Notes: generated by a model from the sequence alone, not told the origin. Shown: positions 27,371 through 35,834, counted from the first letter of the stretch. The stretch is DNA of 64,000 bases from Paenibacillus yonginensis (GCF_001685395.1 NZ_CP014167.1:2237501-2301500), one strand, 5' to 3'. A program made the numbers and translations.

Positions 27371-28447
27371 CTAGGGAGCCAGAGCCGCGCTCAGCTCTGC
27401 GGCGCTTTCAAGCGCAATGTGCCGGCCTTCCTGGGACGATCTGCCGAAGGCATGCATCGCTTCCAGCACGTGATAAGCTACCAGCCCGGACGCACGCGGG
27501 TTGCGGCCTTCGGATATCGCATCGGCCATATCTTCAAGACCTCTGCCCCGCTCATTGCCATGGCTTTCGAATACGGGCGGGAGAACCGTCCATTCCTCGC
27601 TGCCGACTTTCCGAAGCTTAACTTCGCCTTCAAAATAGTTCGGGTCCGGCAGACGCAGGGTTCCTTCCGTTCCGTAAATCTCAATCCACGGGAGCGTGCT
27701 GCCGCCACGGATGTCAAAGCTGGTCACGAGTGTGCCGATTACGCCGCTGGCAAAATCCAGCGTACCGCTGTAATGCGTCGGGGTCTGAACCGGGATCGGC
27801 TTGCCCGCGTCCGGACCGGAGCCGACCTTCCGCTCCGGAATCTGGCTGCCTGCCGAGCCGCTGATCCGGGCAATCGGCCCGAGCAGCTGGATCAGTGCGG
27901 TCAAATAATAGGGTCCCATGTCAAACATCGGTCCGCCACCGGCAGCGTAGAAAAAGGCGGGGTTCGGATGCCAGCCTTCCGGTCCGGCTCCCATCATAAA
28001 GGCGGTCGCCGCAACAGGCCGTCCAATCGCCCCGTCAAGCAATGCCTGGCGGGCAGTCTCAAGGCCGGAACCCATAAAGGTATCCGGGGCTGAACCGACC
28101 ACGAGCCCTTTTCTGGCCGCCAGCTCCAGCATTTTCTTTCCATCGGAAAGAGAAATGGCGAGCGGTTTCTCCGTATATACGTGCTTTCCATGTTCGAGCG
28201 CAGCCAGACTGACTGCCGCATGGGAAGCGGGAATGGTCAAGTTCAGAATGGCGTCTACATCGCTTTCCAGCATTTCTTCAACGGTGTATACGCTTTCAAC
28301 ATCAAACTGCTTGGCCCTCTCCTGCGCCTTCTCAGGCAGCATGTCCGAACAAGCTACCAACGCCACCTTGGAGCTGTTCTTCAGATAAGTAAAATATGCG
28401 GGACTGATATTGCCGCAGCCAATAACGCCAACCTTCAACGGGGTCAC
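27371..28447 (-). CDS. Gfo/Idh/MocA-family oxidoreductase
   Basis: Second dehydrogenase of the cluster, 358 aa from a GTG at 28447 that lies 7 nt after AAGGAG. The longer frame from 28492 adds a non-family leader and lacks a ribosome binding site. Rossmann motif VGVIGCGNISPAYF, then ILNLTIPASHAAV and YTEKPLA with the catalytic Lys; GGPMFDMGPYYLTALIQLLG follows. It is the first gene of a four-gene minus-strand unit and is divergent from an AraC regulator that likely controls it. Confidence 0.9.
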   Translation of the reverse strand: MTPLKVGVIGCGNISPAYFTYLKNSSKVALVACSDMLPEKAQERAKQFDVESVYTVEEMLESDVDAILNLTIPASHAAVSLAALEHGKHVYTEKPLAISLSDGKKMLELAARKGLVVGSAPDTFMGSGLETARQALLDGAIGRPVAATAFMMGAGPEGWHPNPAFFYAAGGGPMFDMGPYYLTALIQLLGPIARISGSAGSQIPERKVGSGPDAGKPIPVQTPTHYSGTLDFASGVIGTLVTSFDIRGGSTLPWIEIYGTEGTLRLPDPNYFEGEVKLRKVGSEEWTVLPPVFESHGNERGRGLEDMADAISEGRNPRASGLVAYHVLEAMHAFGRSSQEGRHIALESAAELSAALAP

Positions 28448-28543
28448 GGAATCACTCCTTGAGCTGTTCAATTTAGCAGCCAATTTCTTCATCCTTAAGG
28501 AGTCGGCTTGCTTGGTTGCGCTTCCTTAAGTTAGCTTTATAGT

Positions 28544-28584
28544 AATATGATTCGAATTAAAGTAAAATGAATAATATGATTCAA
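28544..28584. promoter_or_regulatory. Direct repeat, candidate AraC operator
   Basis: AATATGATTCGAA (28544-28556) and AATATGATTCAA (28573-28584) are repeated in the same direction 29 bp apart, in the shared promoter region of the AraC gene and the sugar-modification cluster. Direct repeats near three helical turns apart suit AraC-family dimers. Confidence 0.55.
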
Positions 28585-28640
28585 ACATGAACAATCTGGT
28601 CATTATTTTATTTTTGAATGAAGCAGGAGGATGCAGCAGC

Positions 28641-29459
28641 ATGGTCGCCGAAGAGCACCTGGTTATTCTGGCGGCGGGTTATTCCGTTCACCGCAAAGCT
28701 TATGGCTCCAACGATGCCAACGGCCCGGATCATTATTTAATCCGGCTGCAAACCGAAGGCAAAGCGCGCACGCGTATCGGCAGCGAACTCGTGGATGTTG
28801 AAATGGGAGATGTGCTTCTCTTCTCTCCAAGAGAGCCTTATGAATTATATATCGATTCCGCGGCCCAGTCTAAAACCTCTTCCATTTTGAGCGGAGATTA
28901 CTATATCTTCACTGACGGAAGCTGGATCCGGAATTGGTGGGCAGCCAAAAGCAGGCCCAACAAAATTCGCATGCCGATGACCGACGCTTTTATCAACCTG
29001 TTCCGGCAGATATCGCTGGAGCAGCAACGGGTTTCGAGGCTCAAAGATGAGATTGCAGCCCATTACATCAAGATTTTATGTCTGGAAATTGATCGCCAGC
29101 TGGAGGAGCAGCCCCGGGACGGGCAGCGCTCTTATCTGGCTTATCAGCTCAAACATTTTGTGGAGGAGAACGCCGCTACCAGCTTCCGTCTGGAAGACGC
29201 CGCTGCCCACGTCGGCATCAGCGTGTCCAGGGCGGTGCATCTGTTCAAAGCCACCTTCGGGCAGAGCATCATCCAGTATGCAACCGATATTCGGCTGAAC
29301 ATGGCCCGGGAACGCATTATTTTCAGCCCGCTGTCGCTGGAGCATGTGGCGGAGAGCTCCGGTTTTCCAAGCTACAACTACTTCCACAAAGTATTCCGGT
29401 CCAAATTCGGCATGTCTCCCAAGCAGTTTCGTCTGGCCAGCCGGGAGAACACCAAATAA
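28641..29459 (+). CDS. AraC-family transcriptional regulator
   Basis: 272-aa regulator. The N-terminal half is a cupin-like effector domain (GPDHYLIRLQTEGKARTRIG, MGDVLLFSPREPYELYI). The C-terminal 100 residues form the AraC HTH pair (AAAHVGISVSRAVHLFKATF and AESSGFPSYNYFHKVFRSKF). The ATG at 28641 follows AGGAGG by 10 nt; the upstream frame from 28587 lacks such a site. Divergent from the Gfo/Idh/isomerase unit, which is its most likely target. The sugar effector is not known. Confidence 0.9.
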   Translation: MVAEEHLVILAAGYSVHRKAYGSNDANGPDHYLIRLQTEGKARTRIGSELVDVEMGDVLLFSPREPYELYIDSAAQSKTSSILSGDYYIFTDGSWIRNWWAAKSRPNKIRMPMTDAFINLFRQISLEQQRVSRLKDEIAAHYIKILCLEIDRQLEEQPRDGQRSYLAYQLKHFVEENAATSFRLEDAAAHVGISVSRAVHLFKATFGQSIIQYATDIRLNMARERIIFSPLSLEHVAESSGFPSYNYFHKVFRSKFGMSPKQFRLASRENTK

Positions 29460-29569
29460 CTGAATAACCCCGAGGGACGTCCGCTTCAACAGCAGACTCC
29501 CGCAGCACAAAAAGGATGAAGCCGCGCCTAGGCGCTTGCTCCATCCTTTTTTCGCTTCAGAGCCTTGTT

Positions 29570-30256
29570 TCAGGATAAGGATTTCTCGGAGGTCTGACTT
29601 TTACGTTTCGCTTTTGTCATCAGCCCCAGACCAACTACGGCAATAATAACGAGTGCCTCAAACCCATATTTGACAATTCCAAGGGCAAACCAATCGTGAA
29701 TAAGCGGTTCTTCGACCAGCATTTTCGCTGCGGTCCAGGCCAGCACGGCCGAACCGATCGTAATAACAATCGGGAAACGTTCCGTCAGCTTCAGAATCAT
29801 CGTGCTGCCCCATACCATAATCGGCACCGAGATAGCAAGTCCGATAATAACCATCGTCATGTCGCCATGTGCCGCCCCCGCGACGGCCAGCACGTTGTCG
29901 AGTCCCATCATCGTATCCGCAATAATGATGGTGCGAATGGCCGCCCACATGCGGGTTCCCGCCGTGATATCGTGTTTCTTCTCTTCAACCAGCAGCTTAT
30001 AGGCAATCCAGATCAATGCCAGGCCGCCTGCCAGCCGCAAGCCCGGAATGTTCAGCAGCTGTACAACAAGCACCGTCATAATTACCCTGACTACTATAGC
30101 GCCTACGGTCCCCCACAAAATCACTTTCTTTTGATCAGCCTTCGGGACATTCCGAGCGGCAAGACCGATGACAATCGCGTTGTCCCCTGCCAGCACCAAG
30201 TCGATCAGAATGATTGAGAATAAGGCCGTCCAGAATTCCATGCTCATCAAATCCAA
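29570..30256 (-). CDS. TerC-family membrane protein, probable manganese exporter
   Basis: Integral membrane protein of about 228 aa. TerC signature residues: LIDLVLAGDNAIVIGLA (helix 1) and ADTMMGLDNVLAVAG (helix 4), with Asp/Asn pairs that coordinate the cation. Relatives YkoY, YceF and Alx export Mn(II), in part to metallate exoenzymes. The most likely start is TTG (30256), 9 nt after AAGGAGG; the ATG codons at 30247 and 30241 are farther away. The upstream leader is a yybP-ykoY Mn riboswitch, which strongly supports the Mn role. Confidence 0.92.
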   Translation of the reverse strand: MDLMSMEFWTALFSIILIDLVLAGDNAIVIGLAARNVPKADQKKVILWGTVGAIVVRVIMTVLVVQLLNIPGLRLAGGLALIWIAYKLLVEEKKHDITAGTRMWAAIRTIIIADTMMGLDNVLAVAGAAHGDMTMVIIGLAISVPIMVWGSTMILKLTERFPIVITIGSAVLAWTAAKMLVEEPLIHDWFALGIVKYGFEALVIIAVVGLGLMTKAKRKSQTSEKSLS

Positions 30257-30349
30257 GATATATAACCTCCTTTTTGTTCGAATTTTGCCGGATCCGCGCT
30301 GCCGGAACGTTATTTCCTTAATTCTCGAAAAAACATTCCGCAAAACAAA

Positions 30350-30378
30350 GCGCCTTGCCTGACTTCAGGCAAAGGCGC
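30350..30378 (-). terminator. Second terminator-like hairpin in the terC leader
   Basis: GCGCCTT-GCCTGA pairs with TCAGGCAAGGCGC over 13 bp with one bulged T and a 2-nt nominal loop, then TTTGTTTT. It follows the riboswitch terminator and precedes the gene. Confidence 0.65.
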
Positions 30379-30400
30379 CGTTTTGTCCGGAAAATCGCAC

Positions 30401-30537
30401 AAAAAGAGACCTTTACCCGCAGCATAACAAGCAGGCAAAGGTCTCGCTAACAACAATTCGAATTGTTGCCGATAAAGCCGGGGATACTATCCCGTAATGA
30501 CGACTTTATTGTCTTAAGCTACTCCCCTTTGGGAACC
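30401..30537 (-). promoter_or_regulatory. yybP-ykoY manganese riboswitch
   Basis: On the minus strand all conserved blocks are present in order: AAAGGGGAGTAGC (30530-30518), GTCATTACG, CCGGCTTTATCGGC, and GCGAGACCTTTG (30447-30436). The switching terminator GAGACCTTT ... AAAGGTCTC plus five T ends at 30401. Mn(II) binding to this class usually stabilises the aptamer and allows transcription of exporter genes. It fills the gap before terC. Confidence 0.95.
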
Positions 30538-30555
30538 GAACTATTCATTTGCTTC

Positions 30556-30585
30556 ATTATAGCATCTGGTTCCTGATAAAGTCTA
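30556..30585 (-). promoter_or_regulatory. Sigma-A promoter of the terC leader
   Basis: TATAAT at 30561-30556 and TAGACT (four of six matches) at 30585-30580, with an 18-bp spacer. This places the start point a few bases before the riboswitch. Confidence 0.6.
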
Positions 30586-30696
30586 TAGCACACTTATTTT
30601 TCTAAACAACAAGAATAGGAAGTGCCGGCCTTTACCGGTCTGTTGTTTCTTGAGCGGAGTTTCTATATGATTTGGAGTAGACTCAGGAAGGATCAG

Positions 30697-31323
30697 ATGC
30701 AAATGAAGAAATGGCTTGGACCTGTTATTTATGTCTTGCTGATGGCAGCGGCTTTTGCCTGCAGGGATCAGATCAGCCTGCTGCTGAATCATCGGCTGTC
30801 ACTGATGATGACGTTTCTGCTGGCTACTTTGCTTGCCCTGTTCCCCATTATGCCTTATAAAGTAGTCATTGCGGCTGCAGGGCTTCTCTATGGCCCTTGG
30901 ACAGGCGCTCTCCTGACGATAGCAGGCTCTACCCTGTCGGGTGTTCTGCTCTACGCCGCCGGAGCAGCCTGGTACCGCCAGGATGCCGAGCGGTGGCTGA
31001 ACCGGTTCTCGGGGCTGAAGCGTTTTGCTTCGTATGTCGATAAACACCCCTTTGAATCGGTTCTTCTATACCGGCTCCTCCCTGTTGTTCCCCAATGGGC
31101 CCTTAATGTGTATGCCGGTTTGGCTTCTATCCCGTTTGGCCTTTATTTGGCAGCTTCCATACTCGGCAAGCTCCCCGGCATTTTGGTTTACGCTTATCTC
31201 GGGAGCTCCCTGTTCTCCCGCCCTCTGCTGGCTTTGGAGATCTTAGGCCTATATATTATGTTTGTCCTCGTTGGAGTTTGGGGATATAAAAAAAGAAGCG
31301 CCGCCAAACCGGATCATTCGTAA
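30697..31323 (+). CDS. TVP38/TMEM64-family membrane protein
   Basis: Multi-helix membrane protein of the DedA/SNARE-associated superfamily, about 208 aa. The signature is AAAGLLYGPWTGALLTIAGSTLSG followed by VLLYRLLPVVPQWALNVYAGL (re-entrant loop residues) and KLPGILVYAYLGS. Lipid flipping or scrambling has been proposed for relatives, and some link to envelope homeostasis. Start options are ATG 30667, 30697 and 30703; 30697 is 5 nt after AGGAAGG and was chosen. Divergent from the terC leader; no operon partner. Confidence 0.85.
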   Translation: MQMKKWLGPVIYVLLMAAAFACRDQISLLLNHRLSLMMTFLLATLLALFPIMPYKVVIAAAGLLYGPWTGALLTIAGSTLSGVLLYAAGAAWYRQDAERWLNRFSGLKRFASYVDKHPFESVLLYRLLPVVPQWALNVYAGLASIPFGLYLAASILGKLPGILVYAYLGSSLFSRPLLALEILGLYIMFVLVGVWGYKKRSAAKPDHS

Positions 31324-31405
31324 TTTTAGTTTTACAGCCAAATCTATTATAATGGTCTTATCTTCTGAATGATTCAAATTTGATGTAAAGGCAGGCGAAG
31401 ACGCT

Positions 31406-32374
31406 ATGAATCATATACAAGGCAAAACCGAACTGGCTACGTTTGCAGGCGGCTGCTTCTGGTGCATGGTCACTCCTTTTGAAGAACTTCCGGGAATTAA
31501 AGGCATAGTATCCGGCTATACCGGCGGTCATACGGAGAACCCAACTTATGAACAGGTATGTGCCGGCGGAACCGGACATTACGAGGCAGTGCAAATCACT
31601 TTTGATCCGGACGTATTCCCTTACCGCAAGCTGCTGGAGCTGTTCTGGCAGCAAATTGATCCAACGGATGCCGGAGGCCAGTTCCATGACCGCGGACAGT
31701 CCTACCAAACCGCTATCTTCTATCATAATGAAGCCCAGCGGGAAGCGGCTGAAGCCTCCAAGCAGGAGCTTGCCAGCAGCGGTCGGTTCGATAAACCGAT
31801 CGTGACGGAAATTTTACCGGCCAAACCGTTTTATCCGGCTGAAGACTACCATCAGGATTATCACAAAAAAAATCCGATGCACTATAAACGCTATCGCAAA
31901 GGCTCGGGCCGCGAGGACTTCATTGAAACCCACTGGTCCAAACCGGTTATCGATCAGCAGACGCTGAAAAGCAAACTTACGCCGATCCAATACGAAGTCA
32001 CGCAGAACAGCGCGACGGAACGTCCGTTTACCGGCGAATATTGGGATCATGAAGAGGAAGGCATTTACGTGGATATCGTCTCCGGCGAGCCGCTGTTCAG
32101 CTCCACGGACAAATATGACGCCGGCTGCGGCTGGCCTAGCTTTACTCGCCCGCTCCGCGATTACAGCATCAAGGAGAAACTTGATACCAGTCATTTCATG
32201 GTCCGGACCGAGGTGCGCAGCCGGGGGGCCAACTCCCATTTGGGCCACGTCTTCGATGACGGGCCAGGTCCGAACGGCCTGCGCTACTGCATCAATTCTG
32301 CCGCTCTCCGCTTCGTTCCGAAAGAGGATCTGGAGAAAGAAGGCTACGGCGAATATCTTGCGCTGTTTGAATAA
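31406..32374 (+). CDS. msrAB: Fused peptide-methionine sulfoxide reductase MsrA/MsrB
   Basis: Repairs both S and R forms of methionine sulfoxide in proteins. The N-terminal MsrA domain has FAGGCFWCM with catalytic Cys17 and the [15 protein letters not shown] motif. The C-terminal MsrB domain (about residues 175-322) has [24 protein letters not shown] and INSAALRF, with the reactive Cys in RYCINS. MsrB lacks the two CxxC zinc pairs. Length 322 aa is normal for the fusion. No signal peptide, so cytoplasmic. A TATAAT at 31348-31353 may belong to its promoter. Confidence 0.96.
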   Translation: MNHIQGKTELATFAGGCFWCMVTPFEELPGIKGIVSGYTGGHTENPTYEQVCAGGTGHYEAVQITFDPDVFPYRKLLELFWQQIDPTDAGGQFHDRGQSYQTAIFYHNEAQREAAEASKQELASSGRFDKPIVTEILPAKPFYPAEDYHQDYHKKNPMHYKRYRKGSGREDFIETHWSKPVIDQQTLKSKLTPIQYEVTQNSATERPFTGEYWDHEEEGIYVDIVSGEPLFSSTDKYDAGCGWPSFTRPLRDYSIKEKLDTSHFMVRTEVRSRGANSHLGHVFDDGPGPNGLRYCINSAALRFVPKEDLEKEGYGEYLALFE

Positions 32375-32439
32375 GCCCCGTAAGGGTAATCTAATATACA
32401 ACCGGAGCGGTCTCGTATGGGCCCGCTTCGGATTTCGTG

Positions 32440-32474
32440 CAGGAGAGTATAACGTTGACGTTTGTACTCTCCTG
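32440..32474 (+). other. Hairpin in the leader of the YdaT-like gene
   Basis: CAGGAGAGTA pairs perfectly with TACTCTCCTG, and the loop itself can close as AACG-TTGA-CGTT. It sits 11 nt before the ribosome binding site GAGGAGG. No T-run follows, so it is not a simple terminator. Confidence 0.6.
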
Positions 32475-32497
32475 TATGCATTCGAGGAGGAATACAG

Positions 32498-32677
32498 ATG
32501 CCTTGGAGCAAAAATGATTATCCCCCATCCATGAAAAATCTCGATCCACGTGTCCGCGGCAAAGCGGTGGAGATCGCCAACGCGCTGCTGGAGGACGGCT
32601 ATGAAGAAGGGCGGGCCATTGCAATCGGCACCGCTAAAGCAGAGGAATGGGATAAAGACCATCCGGAGAAAAAATAA
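32498..32677 (+). CDS. Small YdaT-like protein
   Basis: 59-aa protein beginning MPWSKNDYPPSMKNLDPRVR and containing EIANALLEDGYEEGRAIAIG. This is the conserved core of the Bacillus YdaT-like family, some members of which are general-stress proteins. The ATG at 32498 follows GAGGAGG; the frame starting at 32462 lies inside the hairpin and was rejected. It is highly charged and probably cytoplasmic. No enzymatic motif. It stands between msrAB and a terminator, so both may respond to oxidative or general stress, which is an inference. Confidence 0.75.
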   Translation: MPWSKNDYPPSMKNLDPRVRGKAVEIANALLEDGYEEGRAIAIGTAKAEEWDKDHPEKK

Positions 32678-32698
32678 CCGCGAGAAGTTTCCCGTCCC

Positions 32699-32739
32699 AA
32701 GCACACCTAGTCCGAATCTTCGGAAGGTGTGCTTTTTTT
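32699..32739 (+). terminator. Terminator of the YdaT-like gene
   Basis: AAGCACACCT pairs with AGGTGTGCTT, followed by seven T. Confidence 0.85.
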
Positions 32740-32754
32740 AGCATGTAACGCCGC

Positions 32755-32940
32755 GAAATCGTTTTCTTCCTAGTCTGCATTTGGGCCTGTAATAAGTGTC
32801 CTTTCTGGCGGGTGCAGACATATGAAATCGATTTCTGATTCCCTTAGAACAAAATGCTATACTTCGGCAGAATTAGAGGTCATTTTTCCTTACGGTACTC
32901 CCCCTTTATCTGAAACTCAATGCTTATGGTAATCGATTTC
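32755..32940 (+). promoter_or_regulatory. Three LacI-type operator palindromes and lacI-type promoter region
   Basis: GAAATCGTTTTC (32755-32766), GAAATCGATTTC (32824-32835, a perfect palindrome) and GTAATCGATTTC (32929-32940) share a central CG as in LacI/PurR operators. The third overlaps the -35 zone of a TATAAT at 32950-32955. Together they suggest autorepression by the LacI-family gene that follows. No gene was found in this 320-bp gap. Confidence 0.65.
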
Positions 32941-33000
32941 AGTTTGAAATATAATAAGCTTATAAGTCTTATATACAAATTAATTCTAAGATTGAGGTTA

Positions 33001-34038
33001 ATGATGGACACCAAAATTGTCGATGTGGCTGCCAAAGCGGGCGTTTCCCCCGCCACCGTGTCCCGGGTGCTGAACCGCTCAAACGGAGTTACGGAGAGAA
33101 CAAGGCTAAAGGTAATGAAAGCTATTGAGGAATTAGGTTATCATCCCAACGCCGCAGCCAAACATCTCCGTTCTCAAAGGACAAAAACGATCGGAGTTAT
33201 TGCCCAGGACATCAACAGCACTTATTTCACCGAAATTATCAAGGGCATTGAAAATATGGCCTATGCACAGGGCTACAGGGTGATCATTTGCGACGCCGAG
33301 AACCATAAGGAGAAAGAGCAGGAGTATTTGAACCTGCTGCTGGACCGGACTATTGACGGCCTGATTCTAATCGTTCCGCTCATTACGGACGAAGAAATTA
33401 TCGAGCTCGCTGATAAAGGCTATTTCGTAGCCGTAGTCGGCCGCCATATTCAGCATGACCGCATCCCTTGCGTTTACACCGATAACGTCAAATTTTCTCG
33501 GGAAGTAGTCAAACATCTCGTTCAGCAGGGACATCGGGATATCGTGTTCCTGAACGGACATCCCGACGCCGTTGATAGTTTCGAAAGGCTTGAAGGGTAT
33601 TTGAAGGCGCTAAGAGACCATCAAATTCCGTTCCGGCCTGAATTTGTAGAGAACGGCCATTTCAGCGAGAACGGCGGTTACGAAGCGCTCAAACGCCTGG
33701 TAGAGAAGCAGCTGTCCTTCACTGCGGTCTTCGCTGCCAACGACGAGATGGCGCTTGGCGTTTACCGGGCGTGCGCGGAGCTTGGCATCCGCATCCCGGA
33801 CCAGCTTGCGGTTATCGGAGTCGATAACAATCGGATCAGCAAATACATTCAGCCGACCTTAAGTACGGTAAATCAGCCTAAATATACGATGGGAGCCATT
33901 TTGGTCGAAAAATTCATCGACCAGATGAACGAAAACCAGTTTGAGAACAAACGGGTGTTTGTCGTCGATTCCGAATTGATTGTACGGGAATCCTCCCTCT
34001 TTACGGTAGGCAAAAAAAGCGGACCCGGGAATAAATAA
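33001..34038 (+). CDS. LacI-family transcriptional regulator
   Basis: 346-aa repressor. The N-terminal HTH reads IVDVAAKAGVSPATVSRVLN and is followed by the hinge LGYHPNAAAKHLRS. The periplasmic-binding-like effector domain has IGVIAQDINSTYFTEIIKGI, FAANDEMALG and IGVDNNRISKYIQPTLSTV. The frame is open from 32920, but the ATG at 33001 (or 33004) begins the HTH and has a weak GAGG upstream. It is not CcpA: the CcpA-specific signature is absent. The target may be itself plus genes elsewhere. Confidence 0.92.
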   Translation: MMDTKIVDVAAKAGVSPATVSRVLNRSNGVTERTRLKVMKAIEELGYHPNAAAKHLRSQRTKTIGVIAQDINSTYFTEIIKGIENMAYAQGYRVIICDAENHKEKEQEYLNLLLDRTIDGLILIVPLITDEEIIELADKGYFVAVVGRHIQHDRIPCVYTDNVKFSREVVKHLVQQGHRDIVFLNGHPDAVDSFERLEGYLKALRDHQIPFRPEFVENGHFSENGGYEALKRLVEKQLSFTAVFAANDEMALGVYRACAELGIRIPDQLAVIGVDNNRISKYIQPTLSTVNQPKYTMGAILVEKFIDQMNENQFENKRVFVVDSELIVRESSLFTVGKKSGPGNK

Positions 34039-34055
34039 TTTCCCTGGTCCGCTTT
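34016..34055. terminator. Hairpin overlapping the 3' end of the LacI-family gene
   Basis: AAAGCGGACC pairs with GGTCCGCTTT, with an inner GGGAA/TTTCCC arm. The stem starts within the last codons. A- and T-rich flanks suggest bidirectional use with the facing hydrolase gene. Confidence 0.7.
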
Positions 34056-34223
34056 CTTCGTGTCATTTTAGATTGCGGGAAATCTCTGCTGGTTTGGCAA
34101 AGAGACAACCGCTGTCCGTCCCAGCGAAGATCCGCATCAGCGCTCATATCGTCCGTTCTCCGCTATTCTCCGCCCAGCGAGCTGTAAGGAGCAGTAAGGA
34201 GCGGAGTCCACCGGCTTGACGGA

Positions 34224-35081
34224 TCAGCCCAGAAAAGCCCGCGGCGATACATACACAAACCGCTCGGCGCGCGCCATGATATGAAATTTCTGCTCCGGAA
34301 AATGGCGGTACAGATAGTCGGCGAAATATCCCGGATTTTCGGCATTGCCGGCAAACAGATCATAATGAAGCGGAATGACGGTTTCAAATCCGGCCGCGTA
34401 AGCGAATTCGGCAGCCTCCCGGTAATCCATGTTGCCGATGATGTCCCGGCTGGTCCGGAAATAATCGCGCCCGTTAATCGGCAGCATTGCCAAATCCACA
34501 TTATGCTGCCGAACCTTTTCCAGAAGTCCTTTGTAGATCACCGTGTCTCCGGCATGATACAGGATAACGCCATTCAGTTCCATAAGATATCCCACATAAC
34601 GGTGGAACCCTTGGCTATTCTGCTCCAATTGTTCATGCGCGGCTGGAATGGCCTGGATGCGGATTCCTTCTCGAGGAGAACGCCAGACAGCCGTTTCAGC
34701 GTCTGCCAGCTTGTCCTCCTTCACTCCTGCCTCTTCCAGCAGCTGTTCCCGGCACCAGGCCGGCGCTACCATTTGCATGGAAGGGTTATTCCGGACCATC
34801 ACCGACAGCGTGGCCGGGTCCATATGGTCGATATGCTCGTGCGTAATCAGACACAGATCAGCCCCGGTGATATGCTCCGGACGAATCGGCGCCGGGTAAC
34901 TCCGCCCTTCAAACTCGGACACAAAAGGATCGACGTAAACCGTCACGCCTCCCCCTTTGATGATGACGCTTTCCTGGCCCAGAAACCAGACCGACAGACA
35001 GCCGTACGGCACCTCCGTGTTATTGACCTCCTGAATCAAGACCTCTCCGCTTCTGCTCTTGTTTCTATTCGTTTCGTTCAT
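34224..35081 (-). CDS. Metallo-beta-lactamase-fold hydrolase, UlaG-like
   Basis: 285-aa metal hydrolase. The HxHxDH motif appears as THEHIDHMD (near residue 83), and later ligands in LYHAGDT and PLHYDLFAGN complete the site. The N-terminal WFLGQESVIIKGGGVTVYVDPF resembles the UlaG (L-ascorbate-6-phosphate lactonase) branch. No other ascorbate genes are near, so the substrate is unknown. The ATG follows AAAGGAG by 8 nt. It faces the LacI-family gene across a shared hairpin. Confidence 0.86.
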   Translation of the reverse strand: MNETNRNKSRSGEVLIQEVNNTEVPYGCLSVWFLGQESVIIKGGGVTVYVDPFVSEFEGRSYPAPIRPEHITGADLCLITHEHIDHMDPATLSVMVRNNPSMQMVAPAWCREQLLEEAGVKEDKLADAETAVWRSPREGIRIQAIPAAHEQLEQNSQGFHRYVGYLMELNGVILYHAGDTVIYKGLLEKVRQHNVDLAMLPINGRDYFRTSRDIIGNMDYREAAEFAYAAGFETVIPLHYDLFAGNAENPGYFADYLYRHFPEQKFHIMARAERFVYVSPRAFLG

Positions 35082-35162
35082 CCGTTGCGCTCCTTTCAGC
35101 CATTATAATAAAAGCTCGTTATGTAAAAAGCGCCCCCCGAAAAAGGAAAGCGCCCCAAGGTC

Positions 35163-35834
35163 TTAAGCTTGCGCCGGTTTGCCATCCACCCGTTCCACAA
35201 CATAAGAGATGGTAACTGGTTTGGCCGGTTTGGTTTTCTTCTGGAAACCGACGATCCAGGTGATGATTTTTCCCGCGATCAAGACGGCCAGAACCGTAAA
35301 CAGCGTTTCCGGCAGCGGCAGGAAAATCAGGGAAACCAGCAGGACCACGGCATCAAGTAAAATAAATACCGTACCGATCTTCATGCCGGTCCATTTGCTA
35401 ACGCATAAAGCCAATATATCGTCCCCTCCGCAGGCTCCTCCTCCGCGTAGAACAAGACCAGCTCCTATCCCGGTCAGCAATCCGGAAAGGATTGCCACGA
35501 CGAGCAGGTTATGGTGCAGATTCAGCGTTATCGGCGAATAACGTTCGCATGCTTCGTACGCAGCCGAGAAGGAAACCGAGCCTAGCAGCATATAGCCGAT
35601 GAAACGGCGTCCTTTCAGATAAAAAGCAAGCACCATCAGGGGGAGGTCCAGCAGAATCGTCATCAGGCCGGGCGGCAGATTAAACAGGTATTTCCCCAGC
35701 AGGGCTATCCCGACAAATCCGCCCTCCGCCAAATGATTCTGAAAGTTAATGTGGTAATACGTCAATGCAAGCAAAATCGAACCCGTTAAAATCATTATAA
35801 TCTGTCTGACATGGTTGGTGTTTTCTGTTCTCAT
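35163..35834 (-). CDS. YitT-family membrane protein
   Basis: 223-aa membrane protein with five or six hydrophobic helices. Family motifs: NFQNHLAEGGFVGIALL and GLLTGIGAGLVLRGGGACGG with DDILAL following. Most YitT proteins continue into a cytoplasmic DUF2179 domain (about 280 aa total). Here the protein stops soon after the last helix with a short basic tail, so that domain is missing. Function of the family is unknown; transport is presumed. The start ATG follows AGAGGG. A long repeat-rich leader precedes it. Confidence 0.88.
   Translation of the reverse strand: MRTENTNHVRQIIMILTGSILLALTYYHINFQNHLAEGGFVGIALLGKYLFNLPPGLMTILLDLPLMVLAFYLKGRRFIGYMLLGSVSFSAAYEACERYSPITLNLHHNLLVVAILSGLLTGIGAGLVLRGGGACGGDDILALCVSKWTGMKIGTVFILLDAVVLLVSLIFLPLPETLFTVLAVLIAGKIITWIVGFQKKTKPAKPVTISYVVERVDGKPAQA

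Noticed and set aside
35108..35160. Direct repeat of AAAGCGCCCC between the UlaG-like and yitT genes
   Set aside because: The two copies are direct rather than inverted, so they do not form a good terminator; likely local sequence slippage.
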